Part shown: in pieces, positions 9,205 through 17,497 of the stretch
Numbering within the stretch: position 1 is the stretch's first letter
Layout: each line of letters starts with the position of its first letter
From: CAVRQM01 sp963723455
GTDB taxonomy: Bacteria > Pseudomonadota > Alphaproteobacteria > Acetobacterales > Acetobacteraceae
Length of the DNA stretch: 64,000 nt
Direction of reading: 5' to 3'
Assembly (NCBI GenBank): GCA_963723455.1
Contig: CAVRQM010000001.1
Location: 1,116,001 to 1,180,000, forward strand
Position numbers and translations under genes: made by a program
The notes under the pieces: generated by a model
Seen by the model: only the letters and a program-made list of their open reading frames with translations
What the model was told of the DNA's origin: nothing
Database searches by the model: none

Positions 9205-10194
9205 TTGAGCGATCTCGTGACGACCGCCGATCAGGCCCGCCTGGATGCCAGCCGCCGGTCCCAGTCGCGCATCAACCTGCTGCTGAGCCTGACCCTGCTG
9301 GGGCTGCTGATCCTGCTGTGGGCGATCCTGTCGGTCAGCACGCGGATGTTCCTGTCCGAAATCAACATCGTCAACCTGATGCGCCAGGCGTACCTGGTGG
9401 CGATCCTGGCGGTGGGCCAGACCTTCGTCATCATCACCGCCGGCATCGACCTGTCGGTGGGCGCGGTGGTCGGCTTCACCAGCGTCATCCTGGCCCTGCT
9501 GCTCAAGGCGCAGGTGTCGATCCCGCTGGCGATCCTGCTGACCCTGGCGCTGGGGGCAGCGATCGGGATGTTTCACGGCTTCGGCATCGTGCAGCTCGGC
9601 CTGCCGCCGTTCATCATGACGCTGGCCACCCTGACCGCGCTGCGCGGCGTCGGCTTCCTGATCACCAACGGCAGCACGATCTCCGGCCTGCCGGACGCCT
9701 TCACCAATTTCGCGCCATCGACCTTCCTCGGCCTGCCGAGCCTGTTCTGGATGGTGGTGGTGGTGGCGGTGCCGTCCTACGTGTTCCTGCATCACAGCCG
9801 CTGGGGCCGCTACCTGTTCGCGATCGGCAGCAACCCGGAGGCGGCGCGGCTGTCCGGCGTGAACGTGCCGCGCATGATCTACATCGCCTACATGCTGTCG
9901 GCGTTCCTGGCGGCGGTGGCCGCCGTGCTGACCACCTCGCGCCTGTCGATCGGCACGCAGAACACCGGGCAGGGACTGGAACTGCAGGCGATCGCCGCGT
10001 CGGTGATCGGCGGGACCAGCCTGTTCGGCGCTGTCGGCAGCATCTACGGCCCGCTGCTGGGCAGCTTCCTGCTGACCACCATCGCCAACGGGGCGAACCT
10101 GCTGAACGTCAATCCGTTCTGGCAACTGATCATCACCGGGGCGCTGATCATCGTGATCGTGTATTTCGACCAGCTGCGGCGGCGGAGAAGGTAG
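9205..10194 (+). CDS. Sugar ABC transporter permease (RbsC type), TTG start
   Basis: 329-residue membrane protein of the ribose/xylose/galactose permease family with about nine hydrophobic segments. The conserved ITAGIDLSVGAVVGF, PPFIMTLATLTALRGV and LELQAIAASVIGGTSLFGAVGSIYGPLLGS blocks are present. The start is TTG at 9205, 6 bases after a GGAAGG ribosome site; no ATG is available near the family N-terminus. It completes the importer with the two genes upstream. The last 46 bp overlap the 3' end of the convergent cupin gene. Confidence 0.92.
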   Translation: MSDLVTTADQARLDASRRSQSRINLLLSLTLLGLLILLWAILSVSTRMFLSEINIVNLMRQAYLVAILAVGQTFVIITAGIDLSVGAVVGFTSVILALLLKAQVSIPLAILLTLALGAAIGMFHGFGIVQLGLPPFIMTLATLTALRGVGFLITNGSTISGLPDAFTNFAPSTFLGLPSLFWMVVVVAVPSYVFLHHSRWGRYLFAIGSNPEAARLSGVNVPRMIYIAYMLSAFLAAVAAVLTTSRLSIGTQNTGQGLELQAIAASVIGGTSLFGAVGSIYGPLLGSFLLTTIANGANLLNVNPFWQLIITGALIIVIVYFDQLRRRRR

Positions 10195-10612
10195 GAGATC
10201 GGCGCGCGCCGGCGCGGCCCTCACCCCGGCCCTCTCCCGGGGGGAGAGGGAGCGGGGTCAGATGCGGGGAGCAAATCCTCCAGGTCGCGAAGCCGCGGCT
10301 CAGGCGCTCGAAATGTCGCGACACGCCGCCGGGGGCGAACAGCACGTCGCCCTCGGCGCATTCCACGATGTCGCCGCCGCAGCACAACGCGCCCTCGCCG
10401 GCGATGACGACGTAAATCGCGTGATTGCCGCGCGGCTCCTCCGGCCATTCCTGCGACCCGTCGCGCGCCAGCACGTCGAACACCATCCCCGATGCCCCGG
10501 TCTGCAGCAGGCGCACCGTTTGCGGCGGCCCGTCCGGGCGCGGCAGGCGCTCGGCAAGCTGGGTGAGATTGATTGCCTTGGAGTCGTCGGCCGGCAACTG
10601 GTCAGCGGTCAT
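10148..10612 (-). CDS. Cupin-domain protein with a repeat-derived C-terminal tail
   Basis: 154 residues. Residues ~25-115 form a small single cupin: FDVLARDGSQEWPEEPRGNHAIYVVIAGEG, then GGDIVECAEGDVLFAPGGVSRHFERLS, giving the two cupin motifs with metal-type His/Glu positions. The last ~40 residues read through the intergenic hairpin repeat as PLPLPPGEGRGEG and on into the antisense of the permease gene, so they are probably not part of the ancestral protein. The start overlaps the end of the upstream crp/fnr-type gene by 11 bp, so the two are one operon. A small-ligand sensing or protective role is possible; function unknown. Confidence 0.72.
   Translation of the reverse strand: MTADQLPADDSKAINLTQLAERLPRPDGPPQTVRLLQTGASGMVFDVLARDGSQEWPEEPRGNHAIYVVIAGEGALCCGGDIVECAEGDVLFAPGGVSRHFERLSRGFATWRICSPHLTPLPLPPGEGRGEGRAGARRSPTFSAAAAGRNTRSR
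10218..10257. repeat. Intergenic CCCTCTCCC/GGGAGAGGG hairpin repeat
   Basis: CCCTCACCCCGG followed by a perfect 9-bp stem (10230-10238 with 10242-10250, 3-nt loop). It lies just after the permease stop and inside the convergent cupin frame. A close copy sits at 53445-53478. Its place at the end of a gene would suit a terminator or mRNA-stabilising hairpin, but no T-run follows. Confidence 0.75.
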
Positions 10613-11405
10613 GGCGTGGGTTCTCCGGAGGTACGGGCTGGATCAGGCCCTTGACGCGGTCGGCCGCGGGGCCGCCCTGCGGATCGGTTGCGCGATCCAG
10701 ATGCAGGTAGTTCGGGTTGAAGCCGGCCGCCTCGCGCAACCCGGCCCGATCCAGGACCCGCAGCCGCCGCCCGGATTCGAGCGCGATCAGCCCGTCATCG
10801 CGCAACCGCTGCAACGTGCGGTTGACGTGCACGGTGGTCAGTCCGGTCGCGTCCGCGAGGTCGGTCTGCGTCGCCGGCCAGTCGAAGCAGTCGTCTGAGG
10901 TCGCGCCCACCACGCGCAGGCGCACCAGCACCTCGTAGATGATGTGCGCGATCCGCTGGCGCGCGTCGCGCCGCCCGATATCGACCAGGCGCGCCCGCAG
11001 CACGCCTTCGTCCTGCAGCGTGCCCCACCACAGCGCCAGCGCCACGCCGGGCCGCGTGACCAGCAGGTCGCGCATCGCCTCGCCGGGAATCGCGGCGACC
11101 ACGCTCTGCGTCAGCACGCAGATGCTGTGGTCCATCTCCTTGAGGATGAAGATTTCTGCATCGCACAGATCGCCGGGCACCAGGAACGCCATGATCTGCC
11201 GCGCGCCGTCCGCCAGCAGCTTGTAGCGGCAGGCGAAGCCCGAGACGATCAGGTGGTTCTCCGGCGAGTGGTCGCCTTCGCGGATGACGTCCTCGCGCGG
11301 CGCGTAGGTCCGCAGCCGGCGGCCGGAGAGCGCCTCCAGCGTCTGCCTGTCCTGCTCGGAGAAGCTGGTGAACTGCTCCATCTTCATGATCCAGGGATTG
11401 GGCAT
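10602..11405 (-). CDS. Crp/Fnr-family transcriptional regulator
   Basis: 267 residues. An N-terminal cyclic-nucleotide-binding-like beta-roll (about 10-125; REDVIREGDHSPENHLIVSGFACRYKLL, LVPGDLCDAEIF) is followed by a dimer helix and a winged helix-turn-helix (TQTDLADATGLTTVHVNRTLQRLRDDGLI, about 180-208). There is no FNR-type N-terminal cysteine cluster. The effector pocket differs from true Crp, so it is a generic member of the family. The C-terminus extends ~40 residues past the HTH, longer than usual. It is translated with the cupin gene through an 11-bp overlap. Target genes are not evident. Confidence 0.87.
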   Translation of the reverse strand: MPNPWIMKMEQFTSFSEQDRQTLEALSGRRLRTYAPREDVIREGDHSPENHLIVSGFACRYKLLADGARQIMAFLVPGDLCDAEIFILKEMDHSICVLTQSVVAAIPGEAMRDLLVTRPGVALALWWGTLQDEGVLRARLVDIGRRDARQRIAHIIYEVLVRLRVVGATSDDCFDWPATQTDLADATGLTTVHVNRTLQRLRDDGLIALESGRRLRVLDRAGLREAAGFNPNYLHLDRATDPQGGPAADRVKGLIQPVPPENPRHDR

Positions 11406-11566
11406 CGGGCTGCTCGCTATGGTTCCGCCGCATCCGCCGGAGCGGCCTGCGAGGACAACGCGCGGGCCGGGCTAATGGCGCGCGGCGGCGTTCGGGAGGA
11501 GAAAATAAGCCCGTCCTTACACATAGGATAAAGACCGCAACGGATCGCCGGGCGCAAGCAGGGTGC

Positions 11567-11935
11567 ATGGAACAGAGCAGCCCCATCGAGCAGGCCCTTG
11601 CCGCCGTCGCCCGCTGCCGTGCCGCGGCCGACCGAGCCCGCGAGGCCGCGTTGCGCGCCAGCCTGGCGTTGCAGTCGGCCAGAGAGGCGTCGGCGGCGCG
11701 ATCCGCCGATTGCCGGACCCGTGTCGCCCGTGCGGAATCTGTTTTCCGGCTGCGTGGCGACGCCGGCCCGCCGGCGCCACGCCGCACGCGGCTGAACCCG
11801 GAGTCAGTCCGGCGGCAGATCGGGCCTGACCGCGTGCGCGATGGTGCGCATCAGCGTGTCCAGCCGGTCCGCCTCGGATGCCGGCTTGTCGCGCCGCAGC
11901 CTGGCGATGCGCGGGAAGCGCAGCGCCACGCCTGA
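11567..11935 (+). CDS. Small hypothetical protein, helical
   Basis: 122-residue frame starting MEQSSPIEQALAAVARCRAA, alanine/arginine-rich and probably one long helix or coiled coil for the first ~55 residues. Codon third positions are mostly G or C up to about base 11800, as in neighbouring genes, which favours coding. The last ~130 bp overlap the end of the convergent ligase gene and look like a shadow of it. I recognise no family. It could equally be a chance frame in the 400-bp region between the regulator and ligase genes. Confidence 0.35.
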   Translation: MEQSSPIEQALAAVARCRAAADRAREAALRASLALQSAREASAARSADCRTRVARAESVFRLRGDAGPPAPRRTRLNPESVRRQIGPDRVRDGAHQRVQPVRLGCRLVAPQPGDAREAQRHA

Positions 11936-13422
11936 TCGGTGCCGCGCCGATCGCTGCGCCGCGTCGAACGCCACCTCCAGCACCATCGCCTTCTGCACCT
12001 CGCGCACCGGCCCGAAGCGCGCGGTGGTGTGATTGCGGATCCAGCGGTCCAGCCACGCCACCTCGGGATCGGTCAGGCCGGAATACGCCTTGCCGACCGG
12101 CACCAGCTCCGGCTGCCCCGCCGCGTCGTCGCGCCACAAGCCGAACGTGTAGTCGGAATAGAAGCTGCTGCGCCGGCCGTGCCCGCGCTGCGCATACATC
12201 ACCACCGCGTCGATGGTCAGCGGATCGCGCTTCCACTTCCACCACAGCCCCTTCGGTCGTCCCGGCACGTACGGGCTGTCGGCGCGCTTGAGCATCAGCC
12301 CCTCGATGGAGGCGGCCCGCGCGCCGGCGCGGCGCTGCGCCAGATCGTCGAGCGAGGCAAACGGGATCTGTTCGGACAGATCCATCCCCGCCGGATGCTC
12401 GCGCGCGTACCATGCCTCAAGCCGCGCGCGGCGGGCGTCGAACGGCAGCGCGCGCAGATCCTCCACGCCATCGAACAGGATGTCGTACAGCCGCACGCCG
12501 ACCGGGTACTCGCGCATCATCCTGGCCGTGACGCTGCGCCGGTTCAGGCGCTGCTGCAGGTCGGCGAACGGCGCCACCGCGCCGTCGCGCAGCACCAGCA
12601 GCTCGCCGTCCAGCACCGCGCGGAACGTCATGCGGTCGAGCACTTCGGGAAACGCATCGGAGATGTCCTCGGCGCCGCGCGAGTACAGGCGCTTGCCGCC
12701 GGCGGTGGCGGCGAGCTGCACGCGGATGCCGTCCCATTTCCACTCGGCGCGGTACGCGGCGGCGTCGAGCGAGGCCGAGATCCGGCGGCTCCAGCGGGTG
12801 CGCCAGCATCGGCGGGCGGAACACCGGCGCGTCGGCCGGATCGGGTTTCTCCCCGCGTCCCTCGATCCAGGCGAACAGCGCCAGGTACGGCGGCTGCAAC
12901 CCGTGCCAGACTTCCTCGATGTCGTCGGCCGCGATGCCGCCGCCGGCGATCTCGGCCAGCGCGATCTTCGCCAGCCGACCGGACGCGCCGACGCGCAGGC
13001 TGCCGGTGATGAGCTTCAGCAACGCGAGCCGGACCGAGGGCGTGGACGCATCGAGCCAGCGCGCCACCAGGTCGGGCAGTTCCGCCTTCGGCGTCTCGCC
13101 CAGCGAGCGCACCACGTCCGCCAGGCCGGGCGGCCCGGAGTTGGTCGGCGATGCGGGCCACATCAGCGCCACCGTCTCGGCCAGGTCGCCCACGTAGTCG
13201 TACCGACCACGCGAACAGCTCCGCATCGGTGCGCGCGGCGATCAGCTCGCGCACCAGCCCGGCCTTGGCGGTGGCGAACGACAGCTCGCCGGTGATCGCC
13301 GCCAGCGCGATGCCGCGATCCGGGTCGGGCTGGGTGGAGAAGTAGCGGCGCAGCAGCGCGATCTTCGCCAGCCGCCCGGGCGTGAACACCAAGCGTTCCA
13401 GCAATTCGGCGAAGGCGATCAC
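11804..13422 (-). CDS. Cisplatin-damage-response-type ATP-dependent DNA ligase (two frameshifts)
   Basis: ATP-dependent DNA ligase of about 539 residues once two +1 insertions are removed. The N-terminal part VIAFAELLERLVFTPGRLAKI runs to LFAWS, where an extra G at about 13203 breaks the frame; without it the protein reads on as YDYVGDLAETVALMWP. A second extra G at about 12776 breaks PPDL from ASLDAAAYRAEWKWDGI. The nucleotidyl-accepting lysine is in EWKWDGI (codon 12737-12739). Downstream motifs DGELLV, SIEGLMLKR and WWKWKRDP fit a ligase core and OB-fold. The GTG start overlaps the exonuclease stop by 4 bp (GTGA), so they are translationally coupled. It is probably intact in the cell, given frameshifts of the same kind in essential genes here. 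Confidence 0.85.
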
Positions 13423-14513
13423 GCCTCGGTCTCGGCGCTGGCCCCGGGCGCCGCCAGCGGCGCGGGAGAGTCGTCGTCCTCGTCGCCGTAGCCGACCAGC
13501 CGCAGCGCCCGCCCGCGCACGCCGCGCAACGCCAGCGCGCGGATCAGCGCGTCCTCGCGCCCATGCGTGACCCACACCTCCGGCGCGCCAACCTCGGCGA
13601 TGGTGGCCAGCAGCTCGTCCCAGTCGGCGTGGTCGGAGATCACCAGCGGCAGCTCGACCCCGCGCGAGCGCGCGCGCTGGCGCACCCGCATCCAGCCGGA
13701 GGCGAGGCACACCACCGGGTCGGCCAGCCGCCGCGCCCAGCGGTCGGCGATGGCAGCCGGAGGCGCCAGCACGATGCTGCCGACCAGATCCGCCCGCGCC
13801 GCCAGCGTCGCCGGGCGCAGGTCGCCGAGGCGGACGCCATGCGCCTCGTACACCCGGCACAGCGGCAGCAGCGCGCCGTGCAGCCAGATCGGCGCGTCCC
13901 AGCCGGCCTGACGCAGCAGCGCGATCAGGCGCTGGCATTTGCCCAGCGCGTAGCAGCCGACGACATGGGTGCGCTCGGGAAACAGCGCCACGCTGTCCAG
14001 CAGCTTGCCGATCTCGCCCAGCGGGTCGGGATGATGGAACACCGGCAGGGCGAAGGTGGCCTCGGTGACGAACACGTCGCAGGCGACGGGGACGAAGCCG
14101 GGCGTGGTGGGATCTGGCGCGCGCTTGTAGTCGCCGCTGACCACCGCGCGGCTGCCGGCTGCGGTGATCGCCACCTGCGCGCTGCCCAGCACATGCCCGG
14201 CCGGCTGCAGGAACAGCTCCGCCGCGCCGAGCCGCAGCGTCTCGCCCCAGCGCAGCGGCGTGCCGGTGGCAAAGCCATCCTCGCCCATGCGCGCGCGCAT
14301 CAGCGCCAGCGTCTCGGGGCTGGCCAGCACCTGGCCGTGCCCGGGGCGCGCATGGTCGGAGTGGGCGTGCGTGACGACGGCGCGCGGCACGGCGCGCACC
14401 GGATCGACGAAGAAGCCGCCGGGTTCGCAGAACAGGCCTTCGGGGCGGGGTTGCAGCCAGGTCTCGGGATGCGCCACCGGCCTCAGATGGGGAGAGTTCT
14501 CCGGCCGCGCCAC
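13419..14513 (-). CDS. Ligase-associated DNA damage response exonuclease (MBL fold)
   Basis: 364-residue metallo-beta-lactamase/beta-CASP-type nuclease, related to mRNA 3'-end processing factors and known to be encoded with ATP-dependent ligases in a DNA-damage module. Metal-binding motif VVTHAHSDHAR lies near residue 47, with LQPAGHVLGSAQV, VSGDYKRA, HVVGCYALGKCQRLIALLR and VISDHADWDEL further on, in family order. The stop overlaps the ligase start codon. The Lhr-type helicase and PdeM-type phosphoesterase often found with this pair are not adjacent. Confidence 0.9.
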   Translation of the reverse strand: MARPENSPHLRPVAHPETWLQPRPEGLFCEPGGFFVDPVRAVPRAVVTHAHSDHARPGHGQVLASPETLALMRARMGEDGFATGTPLRWGETLRLGAAELFLQPAGHVLGSAQVAITAAGSRAVVSGDYKRAPDPTTPGFVPVACDVFVTEATFALPVFHHPDPLGEIGKLLDSVALFPERTHVVGCYALGKCQRLIALLRQAGWDAPIWLHGALLPLCRVYEAHGVRLGDLRPATLAARADLVGSIVLAPPAAIADRWARRLADPVVCLASGWMRVRQRARSRGVELPLVISDHADWDELLATIAEVGAPEVWVTHGREDALIRALALRGVRGRALRLVGYGDEDDDSPAPLAAPGASAETEA

Positions 14514-14531
14514 ACGGCTATCCGGCGGCGG

Positions 14532-14762
14532 CTATTCGGCCAGCCTGACCGGCAGGCTCGCGGTTTCCACCGCCAGCGCGCGCAGCGCCTTTTCCGCCTC
14601 GTCCCTGACATCGGCGAGGCTGGTCGCGTACGGCACGGACAGGGTGATCCGCTTGTGCGGGTCGCTGTCCCAGACCAGCGCCACCATCGACCGCTTTCCG
14701 GCGAGATCGTGGATCAGCGTCGCAACGATGACGCCCGGCAGGTTCGGTTCGGCCACGCGCAT
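14532..14762 (-). CDS. Small conserved-looking hypothetical protein
   Basis: 76 residues, beginning MRVAEPNLPGVIVATLIHDL and ending in an alpha helix rich in Ala/Glu (DVRDEAEKALRALAVETAS). No signal peptide, membrane segment or known motif. It lies 18 bp upstream of the exonuclease gene in the same direction, so it is probably the first gene of the exonuclease-ligase operon. I do not recognise it. Confidence 0.6.
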   Translation of the reverse strand: MRVAEPNLPGVIVATLIHDLAGKRSMVALVWDSDPHKRITLSVPYATSLADVRDEAEKALRALAVETASLPVRLAE

Positions 14763-14846
14763 TGCTCCCGTTTGCGGCGACGCCCATGCACCGCCTTGAC
14801 GGCGTCCGGCGCGACGGCTAATCCGCCGGCTCGCCGCAGCCGAAAT

Positions 14847-14933
14847 GCCCAGGTGGCGGAATTGGTAGACGCGCAGGTTTCAGGTACCTGTGGCAGAAAT
14901 GTCGTGGAAGTTCGAGTCTTCTCCTGGGCACCA
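14847..14933 (+). tRNA. tRNA-Leu (CAG)
   Basis: Acceptor GCCCAGG pairs with CCTGGGC. The D region GCGGAATTGGTAGACGC is typical for Leu, the anticodon loop TTCAGGT gives anticodon CAG, the long variable arm expected of tRNA-Leu is present, and the T loop reads TTCGAGT. CCA is encoded. Confidence 0.95.
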
Positions 14934-14977
14934 AACCTCGCCGTTCGCGCCCGCGCGTCGGCCACACCCTGACCGGA

Positions 14978-15640
14978 ATGTCCGACATCACGCAGTTCAT
15001 GGCCGGTGCCACCATCCACCTGCACCGCCACGACCTGCCGGAGGGGGTGTTGCTGGGGCCGGTGGTGGCCGTCGATACGGAGACGATGGGGCTGGACCCG
15101 CGCCGCGACCGGCTGTGCCTGGTGCAGTTGTCCGGCGGCGACGGGCACGCGCATCTGGTGCAGATCATCCCGCAATCGCTGGGCGGCCACGGTCCCGATT
15201 GCCCGAACCTGGCGGCGCTGCTGGCCGATCCCGGGGTCGTCAAGCTGATGCACTTCGCCCGCTTCGACGTGGCGATGCTGCAGCAGGCGTTCGGCATCAC
15301 CGTGGCCCCGGTGCGCTGCACCAAGATCGCCGCCAAGCTGGTCCGCACCTTCACCGACCGGCACGGCCTGCGCGATCTGTGCCGCGAGCTGCTGGGCGTC
15401 GAAATCTCCAAGCAGCAGCAGACCTCGGACTGGGGCGCCGCCGAGCTGAGCAGCGAGCAGCTCGCCTATGCCGCGTCGGACGTGCTGCACCTGCACGCGC
15501 TCTGGGCCCGGCTTGAGGCGCTGCTGGTGCGCGAGGGGCGGCTGGATCTGGCGATGCACTGCTTCGGCTTCCTGCCCGCCCGCGCGCGGCTGGACCTGCT
15601 GGGCTGGGAGACGCCCGACATCTTTGCGCATGGCGGCTGA
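14978..15640 (+). CDS. Ribonuclease D-like 3'-5' exonuclease (no HRDC domain)
   Basis: 220-residue DEDDy-type exonuclease. Exo I is VAVDTETMGL, Exo II is LMHFARFDVAML, Exo III is YAASDVLHLHALW with the catalytic Tyr/Asp. It stops after the nuclease domain and lacks the HRDC domains of E. coli RNase D. This short form is common in alphaproteobacteria and is presumed to act in tRNA 3'-end trimming. It lies 44 bp downstream of tRNA-Leu. Its stop codon is the first unit of a 13-bp tandem repeat. Confidence 0.9.
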   Translation: MSDITQFMAGATIHLHRHDLPEGVLLGPVVAVDTETMGLDPRRDRLCLVQLSGGDGHAHLVQIIPQSLGGHGPDCPNLAALLADPGVVKLMHFARFDVAMLQQAFGITVAPVRCTKIAAKLVRTFTDRHGLRDLCRELLGVEISKQQQTSDWGAAELSSEQLAYAASDVLHLHALWARLEALLVREGRLDLAMHCFGFLPARARLDLLGWETPDIFAHGG

Positions 15641-15701
15641 CTGGCGCTGCTGACTCGCGCTCTGACTGGCGCTGCTGGCCGGCGCTGCTAACCGGCGCTG
15701 C
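15638..15701. repeat. 13-bp tandem repeat starting at a stop codon (5 copies)
   Basis: Units TGACTGGCGCTGC, TGACTCGCGCTC, TGACTGGCGCTGC, TGGCCGGCGCTGC and TAACCGGCGCTGC. The first TGA is the stop of the RNase D-like gene. As at 1360, the duplicated block starts with the stop codon itself. Confidence 0.88.
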
Positions 15702-15787
15702 TAGCTGTGGCGCGCATAACCGCCCTGTCACAATTCGACGTGCCGCGGCGGTTGACCCCTGCCCCCCGCGGTGCCTACCTCGCCGGC

Positions 15788-16786
15788 ATGGACATCGCGC
15801 GCGCAGCATCCGCTCGGGAGATTCCGATCGACGACTTGTCCGTAGGCCGCGACGTGCTGACCACCGAGGCCGCCGGGCTGCATCAGCTTGCCAACTCGCT
15901 GGGCGACGGCTTCGTGGCCGCTGTCGCGATGCTGGCCGGCGTGAGCGGCCGCGTCGTCGTGTCCGGCATGGGCAAGTCCGGGCACGTCGCGCGCAAGATC
16001 GCGGCCACCCTGGCGTCCACCGGAACGCCGGCGCTGTTCGTGCATCCGGCCGAGGCGTCGCATGGCGACCTGGGCATGGTGGTCGCCGGCGACGCGGTGC
16101 TGGCTCTGTCCAATTCCGGCGAGACCGTGGAGCTTGCCGACCTGATCGGCCATACCCGCCGCTTCGGCCTGCCGCTGCTGGCGATGACGCGGCGGGCCGA
16201 CAGCGCGCTGGCGCAGGCGGCCGATGTGGTGCTGCTGCTGCCCGACGCCGCCGAAGCCTGCCCGCTGGGGCTGGCGCCGACCACCAGCACGACGATGCAG
16301 CTGGCCCTGGGCGACGCGCTGGCGGTGGCGCTGCTGACCCGGCGCGGCTTCGGTCCGGCGGATTTCCGCGCCATTCATCCCGGCGGGCGGCTGGGGGCGC
16401 GGCTGCAGCGGGTGCGCGACGTGATGCATGCCGGCGACGCGCTGCCGCTGGCCGAGCCCGAGCTGGGAATGGGCGCCGCGCTCGTGCGGATGTCGGAAAA
16501 GCGGTTCGGCTGCCTGGGCGTGGTGGACCAGGACGGCGTGCTGGTGGGCATCCTGACCGATGGCGACCTGCGCCGCGGCATGGCGCCGGACCTGCTGACG
16601 CGGCAGGTGGCGGCGCTGATGACCCGCGGCCCGCGCACCATCGGCCCCGACGCGCTGGCGGCCGAGGCGCTGCATGCCATGAACGCCGGCGACCGGCCGA
16701 TCACCACGCTGTTCGTGGTCGATGCGCAGCGCCGGCCGATCGGGATCGTGCATCTGCATGACCTGCTGCGGACGGGAATCGCATGA
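15788..16786 (+). CDS. kdsD: D-arabinose 5-phosphate isomerase (KpsF/GutQ family)
   Basis: 332 residues. An N-terminal SIS domain (about 35-175; VVVSGMGKSGHVARKIAATLASTGTP, LALSNSGETVELADLI) converts ribulose 5-phosphate to arabinose 5-phosphate, the first step of KDO synthesis. Two CBS domains follow (about 205-330). HPGGRLGARL marks the linker. It heads the lptC-lptA-lptB-rpoN-hpf block, the usual alphaproteobacterial order. The ATG at 15788 gives the usual N-terminus. Its stop lies inside a four-fold repeat that also contains the lptC start. Confidence 0.94.
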   Translation: MDIARAASAREIPIDDLSVGRDVLTTEAAGLHQLANSLGDGFVAAVAMLAGVSGRVVVSGMGKSGHVARKIAATLASTGTPALFVHPAEASHGDLGMVVAGDAVLALSNSGETVELADLIGHTRRFGLPLLAMTRRADSALAQAADVVLLLPDAAEACPLGLAPTTSTTMQLALGDALAVALLTRRGFGPADFRAIHPGGRLGARLQRVRDVMHAGDALPLAEPELGMGAALVRMSEKRFGCLGVVDQDGVLVGILTDGDLRRGMAPDLLTRQVAALMTRGPRTIGPDALAAEALHAMNAGDRPITTLFVVDAQRRPIGIVHLHDLLRTGIA

Positions 16787-16835
16787 AGGCGGGATCCCAT
16801 GAACGCGGGATCGCATGACGGGGGGGATCGCATGA
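16779..16835. repeat. Repeated GGGATCGCATGA block across the kdsD/lptC junction
   Basis: Four imperfect copies spaced 16-17 bp, with ATGs at 16783, 16799, 16815 and 16832. The first overlaps the kdsD stop, and the last is the preferred lptC start. The ATGs at 16783 and 16815 open short frames that stop within 36 bp. The ATG at 16799 is in frame with lptC and would add 11 residues. Confidence 0.85.
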
Positions 16836-17497
16836 ATTCGGCGTCACCCGCGCCGGCCGCGCAGCGCCGCACCCTGGCGGTCGGCGCCGCGCCGCGCCGC
16901 GCCGCGCCGACGCCCGGCCGCATCGCCCGCCGCCGCCGCGCCATCGGCCTGACCAAGCGCCTGCTGCCGGTGGCCGCCCTGGCGCTGCTGGCGACAATCG
17001 TGCTGTGGCCCGAGTTCACACGCTGGGCCGATCAGGCGCGGATGCGCGCCGGCCGGCTGGCCGCCCAGATGGCGACCGGGCTGATGACGGATCCGGTCTA
17101 TCACGGCGTCGATCAGCGCGGCCGCCCGTACACCGTGACCGCAACATCGGCCCGGCAGGTCTCGCCCGAGCGGGTTGATCTGAGCGCGCCGAAGGGCGAC
17201 GTCACGCTCGAGGGCGGCCGCTGGCTGATGGTCCAGGCGCGACAGGGCGCCTACATGCAGCATCTCGGCAACCTGGACCTGTCCGGAGAGGTGCACCTGT
17301 ATCGCGATGACGGCACCACCATGACCACCCACGCGGCCAACATCGACCTGAAAGCCGGGGCGGCTGCGGGATCGGAGATGGTGCATGCCGAGGGTCCGTT
17401 CGGCACGCTGGACGCGCAGGGCTTCACCATGACCGACCGCGGCACCGCGATCCAGTTCGCCGGCCCGGGGCGGCTGGTGCTGAACGGCCGCCGATGA
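16832..17497 (+). CDS. lptC: LPS export protein LptC
   Basis: 221 residues with one N-terminal membrane anchor (about residues 40-60, LLPVAALALLATIVLWPEF) and a periplasmic LptC/OstA-like beta-jellyroll. TATSARQVSPERVDLSAPKGDVTLEGG and HLYRDDGTTMTTHAANIDL are typical. LptC passes LPS from the LptBFG inner-membrane complex to LptA. The stop overlaps the lptA ATG (ATGA). Start at 16832; 16799 is also possible. Confidence 0.9.
   Translation: MNSASPAPAAQRRTLAVGAAPRRAAPTPGRIARRRRAIGLTKRLLPVAALALLATIVLWPEFTRWADQARMRAGRLAAQMATGLMTDPVYHGVDQRGRPYTVTATSARQVSPERVDLSAPKGDVTLEGGRWLMVQARQGAYMQHLGNLDLSGEVHLYRDDGTTMTTHAANIDLKAGAAAGSEMVHAEGPFGTLDAQGFTMTDRGTAIQFAGPGRLVLNGRR

Noticed and set aside
11804..13422. 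Ligase as a true pseudogene
   Set aside because: Both breaks are single extra bases with perfect family sequence on each side, and essential genes nearby show the same type of break; error is more likely than decay.
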